Origin: an uncultured Bacteroides sp.
GTDB lineage: Bacteria; Bacteroidota; Bacteroidia; Bacteroidales; Bacteroidaceae
Direction: 5' to 3'
NCBI GenBank assembly: GCA_900546645.1
Contig: URDR01000065.1
Coordinates: 1 to 17,423, forward strand
Length of the DNA stretch: 17,423 nt
In this document: positions 15,687-17,423 of the stretch, one piece after another
Numbering within the stretch: position 1 is the first letter of the stretch
How the letters are laid out: each line of letters begins with the position of its first letter
Made by a program: the position numbers and the translations under genes
The notes under the pieces: model-generated
What the model was told of the DNA's origin: nothing
Seen by the model: only the letters and a program-made list of their open reading frames with translations
Databases searched by the model: none

Positions 15687-16120
15687 TGAAAACAATAGGA
15701 TTAGCATCCGACCATGCCGGATTTGAATTAAAACAATACGTTAAACAATGGTTGGAAGCCAAAGGATGGGAATATAAAGATTTTGGCACATTCAGTTCTG
15801 ACAGTTGTGATTATCCTGATTATGCACATCCTTTAGCTCTTGCTGTAGAAGAAGGAACATGTTATCCGGGAATTGCCATCTGCGGAAGCGGTCAAGGCAT
15901 TGGCATCACACTCAATAAACATCAAGGAATCCGTGCAGCACTCTGCTGGATTCCGGAAATAGCTCATCTTGCCCGCCAGCATAACGATGCAAACGTTCTG
16001 GTTATGCCCGGACGCTTTATCGATCCCGAAATGGCTGACAAGATTATGACTGAGTTTTTCGCCACGCCGTTTGAAGGCGGACGCCATCAGGCACGTGTTG
16101 ACAAAATTCCCGTCAAATAA
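15686..16120 (+). CDS. rpiB: Ribose-5-phosphate isomerase B
   Basis: This 144-residue RpiB/LacAB-family enzyme interconverts ribulose 5-phosphate and ribose 5-phosphate, supplying the acceptor for transketolase. D9-H10 (SDHAG), the catalytic cysteine C66 in ICGSGQGIGI, H99 (RQHND), R110 and R137 match the E. coli RpiB pattern. The start codon overlaps the transketolase stop as TAATG, a layout that normally couples translation. Related allose- and galactose-6-phosphate isomerases share the fold, but the neighbours favour ribose 5-phosphate. A strong hairpin follows 16 bp after the stop. Confidence 0.94.
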   Translation: MKTIGLASDHAGFELKQYVKQWLEAKGWEYKDFGTFSSDSCDYPDYAHPLALAVEEGTCYPGIAICGSGQGIGITLNKHQGIRAALCWIPEIAHLARQHNDANVLVMPGRFIDPEMADKIMTEFFATPFEGGRHQARVDKIPVK

Positions 16121-16136
16121 TTCTATATTAAATTAC

Positions 16137-16175
16137 ATAAAAAAGAGAGGTTCTAAAAGAGCTTCTCTTTTTTAT
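16137..16175. terminator. Terminator after rpiB
   Basis: ATAAAAAAGAGA (16137-16148) pairs perfectly with TCTCTTTTTTAT (16164-16175). G-U, G-C and U-G pairs extend the stem to 15 bp around a 9-nt loop. The U-rich descending arm marks the end of the tkt-rpiB unit; the symmetry would also allow termination from the other strand. Confidence 0.85.
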
Positions 16176-16179
16176 TGCT

Positions 16180-16187
16180 TATATTTG
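16180..16187 (+). promoter_or_regulatory. Candidate -7 promoter box for the DUF4468-like gene
   Basis: TATATTTG fully matches TAnnTTTG, directly after the rpiB terminator and 119 bp before the next ATG. The -33 position would fall inside the terminator arm and has no TTTG, so this is only a candidate. Confidence 0.4.
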
Positions 16188-16306
16188 TCAAGTAAAACAA
16201 AATCTATAGGTTTCCTCATAAGGAATACGAAAAGAGATACAAATGCCATAACAGGTAATCTCACAAGATAAGTAAATAATATAAAAAACTATATAACACT
16301 TTAACC

Positions 16307-17350
16307 ATGAAAAAACTTTTACTAATCTTATTGGCATGCTTGCCACTTTTTCTTGCGGCACGTGAGAAAAAAGACAACTCGAATCCTAAATACTTAGCCG
16401 GTGCAGTAACCTTAACTGAAGGTAGAGTATCATTCTCCAAAGAAATAAAAGCTCCATCTCTTTCAAAGGATGCCATCTATAAACAAATGTTAGAATGGGC
16501 CAACGAACGCTTTCAGCCGAAAGACAAACTGCAAAGCCGGGTAGTTTATACTGATGAAGAAAAAGGTGAAATCGCCGTATCGGCCGAAGAATATATAGTG
16601 TTCTCCTCTTCTGCCTTGTCACTTGACCGTACTCGTATTTATTATCAACTGTTCATCTATACACAAAACGGACTATGCAAAATAGATATGAGCCGCATCC
16701 GATACTGGTATGACGAAAACCGTGACGGAGGAGAACGGTATACTGCCGAAGAATGGATTACCGACGACATGGCTTTAAACAAAAAGAGAACCAAGTTGGC
16801 TCCTATCTGCGGAAAATTCCGTCGCGAGACCATTGATCTGAAAGATGACTTGTTTAATTCAGCAGCAGCCACTTTAGGTGTACAAACTTTAAATACGCAG
16901 ACTACTATTCCCGCTGGGGTTATCCAACCTGCCACTCCTACTGCTACCTTAGGAAGCGGAGAGTTGAAGGATATTACATTCGAACAATTACCTGCTAACC
17001 TCAACACAATCGTTTCCTCCGGACGAATCACATTGACCGCCAACGAGGAAGAAATTGAATTGAAAGCTGAAAACTGGGGTGGCTTCGGTAAATTATTTGC
17101 CAAAAACGTAACCTATACGCTAGTTGACCAAAGCCGGATTGCAATTAATGCAGTCATGGAACACAGTAATACATATAAGCTTTCTATCTACAATTCAGGA
17201 AACACTCAGCCGGTCATTGTGATTGAATGTAAAAAGTCTATGGCGCAAAAAATGTCAGCAGAAGATTTAAAATCACTGAACCAGTCAGCTGATGCCTCTA
17301 AAGACTATACCATGTATATCGGAGAAATCACACGCATCCAGATGAGATAA
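16307..17350 (+). CDS. Exported protein with an N-terminal DUF4468-like domain, function unknown
   Basis: This 347-residue protein opens with MKKLLLILLACLPLFLAA, a signal peptide probably cut by signal peptidase I near residue 18. L8-L9-A10-C11 resembles a lipobox, but the hydrophobic stretch before it is short and continues after the cysteine, so a lipoprotein is less likely. Residues about 48-155 (SLSKDAIYKQMLEWANERF, then strands ending in IDMSRIRYWYDE) resemble DUF4468, a domain of unknown function common in secreted Bacteroidales proteins. A Thr/Pro/Ala-rich linker (about 196-217) leads to a C-terminal part (about 222-347) with alternating strand-like segments that I do not recognise. 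Terminators lie on both sides, so it is probably transcribed alone and need not belong to pentose metabolism. Confidence 0.75.
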   Translation: MKKLLLILLACLPLFLAAREKKDNSNPKYLAGAVTLTEGRVSFSKEIKAPSLSKDAIYKQMLEWANERFQPKDKLQSRVVYTDEEKGEIAVSAEEYIVFSSSALSLDRTRIYYQLFIYTQNGLCKIDMSRIRYWYDENRDGGERYTAEEWITDDMALNKKRTKLAPICGKFRRETIDLKDDLFNSAAATLGVQTLNTQTTIPAGVIQPATPTATLGSGELKDITFEQLPANLNTIVSSGRITLTANEEEIELKAENWGGFGKLFAKNVTYTLVDQSRIAINAVMEHSNTYKLSIYNSGNTQPVIVIECKKSMAQKMSAEDLKSLNQSADASKDYTMYIGEITRIQMR

Positions 17351-17375
17351 AGGGATAACCTTTATTCTATAATCG

Positions 17376-17418
17376 AGTAGGAGGAAAACGAAGCAGTTTT
17401 CTTCCTACTTTCGTTTTC
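17376..17418 (+). terminator. Terminator after the DUF4468-like gene
   Basis: The arms 17376-17389 and 17396-17409 (AGTAGGAGGAAAAC with GTTTTCTTCCTACT, one G-U pair) form a 14-bp stem with a 6-nt loop. A T-rich but interrupted tract follows. It starts 25 bp after the stop codon. Confidence 0.8.
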
Positions 17419-17423
17419 CGACC

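Noticed and set aside
1..17423. CRISPR arrays, insertion sequences, tRNA/rRNA genes and phage or defence genes
   Set aside because: No regularly spaced repeats, transposase-like proteins, terminal inverted repeats or RNA gene signatures were seen in the window.

Overview
The window comes from a Bacteroidales genome, most likely Bacteroides or Phocaeicola. The evidence is a type III glutamine synthetase (GlnN) next to an LL-diaminopimelate aminotransferase, a serine-type sulfatase, a Nudix-fold AraR regulator inside an arabinose operon, a DUF4468-like exported protein, gene starts without clear Shine-Dalgarno sequences, and several matches to the Bacteroides -7 promoter element TAnnTTTG. I infer the taxon from protein families and gene order only.

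Layout. (1) 1-3066, + strand: the 3' two thirds of dapL, then glnN 41 bp later, closed by a strong hairpin terminator. (2) 3380-4954, - strand: a lone exported sulfatase with its own terminator, convergent with glnN and divergent from the next gene. (3) 5389-7143, + strand: an SSS-family sodium/sugar symporter transcribed alone and followed by a terminator. (4) 7605-11720, + strand: a tight cluster of aldose 1-epimerase lipoprotein, AraR-like Nudix regulator, araD and araA. A 268-bp gap containing a long hairpin then leads to an FGGY kinase (11989-13587) that probably supplies ribulokinase activity. (5) 13671-16120, + strand: transketolase and rpiB, overlapping by one base (TAATG). (6) 16307-17350, + strand: an exported DUF4468-like protein with a terminator.

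Working together, genes 3-5 form an almost complete L-arabinose route. Sugar enters through the symporter and its anomers are interconverted outside the cytoplasm by the lipoprotein mutarotase. AraA, the kinase and AraD convert arabinose to ribulose, ribulose 5-phosphate and xylulose 5-phosphate. Transketolase and RpiB then feed the non-oxidative pentose phosphate pathway; transaldolase and ribulose-phosphate 3-epimerase are not in the window.

The main observation is regulatory. The symporter and the epimerase-araR-araD-araA cluster have matching upstream cassettes: a 5-4-5 palindrome ATGTT-N4-AACAT (5241-5254 and 7517-7530), exactly 34 bp, a -7-like box (5289-5296 and 7565-7572), and a shared element GTGTTA-N4-TACACC (5308-5323 and 7561-7576). 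I read these as a Crp/Fnr-type activator site and an AraR operator that would tie uptake and catabolism into one regulon. I found no CRISPR array, insertion sequence, tRNA or rRNA, and no clearly novel defence or mobile system.
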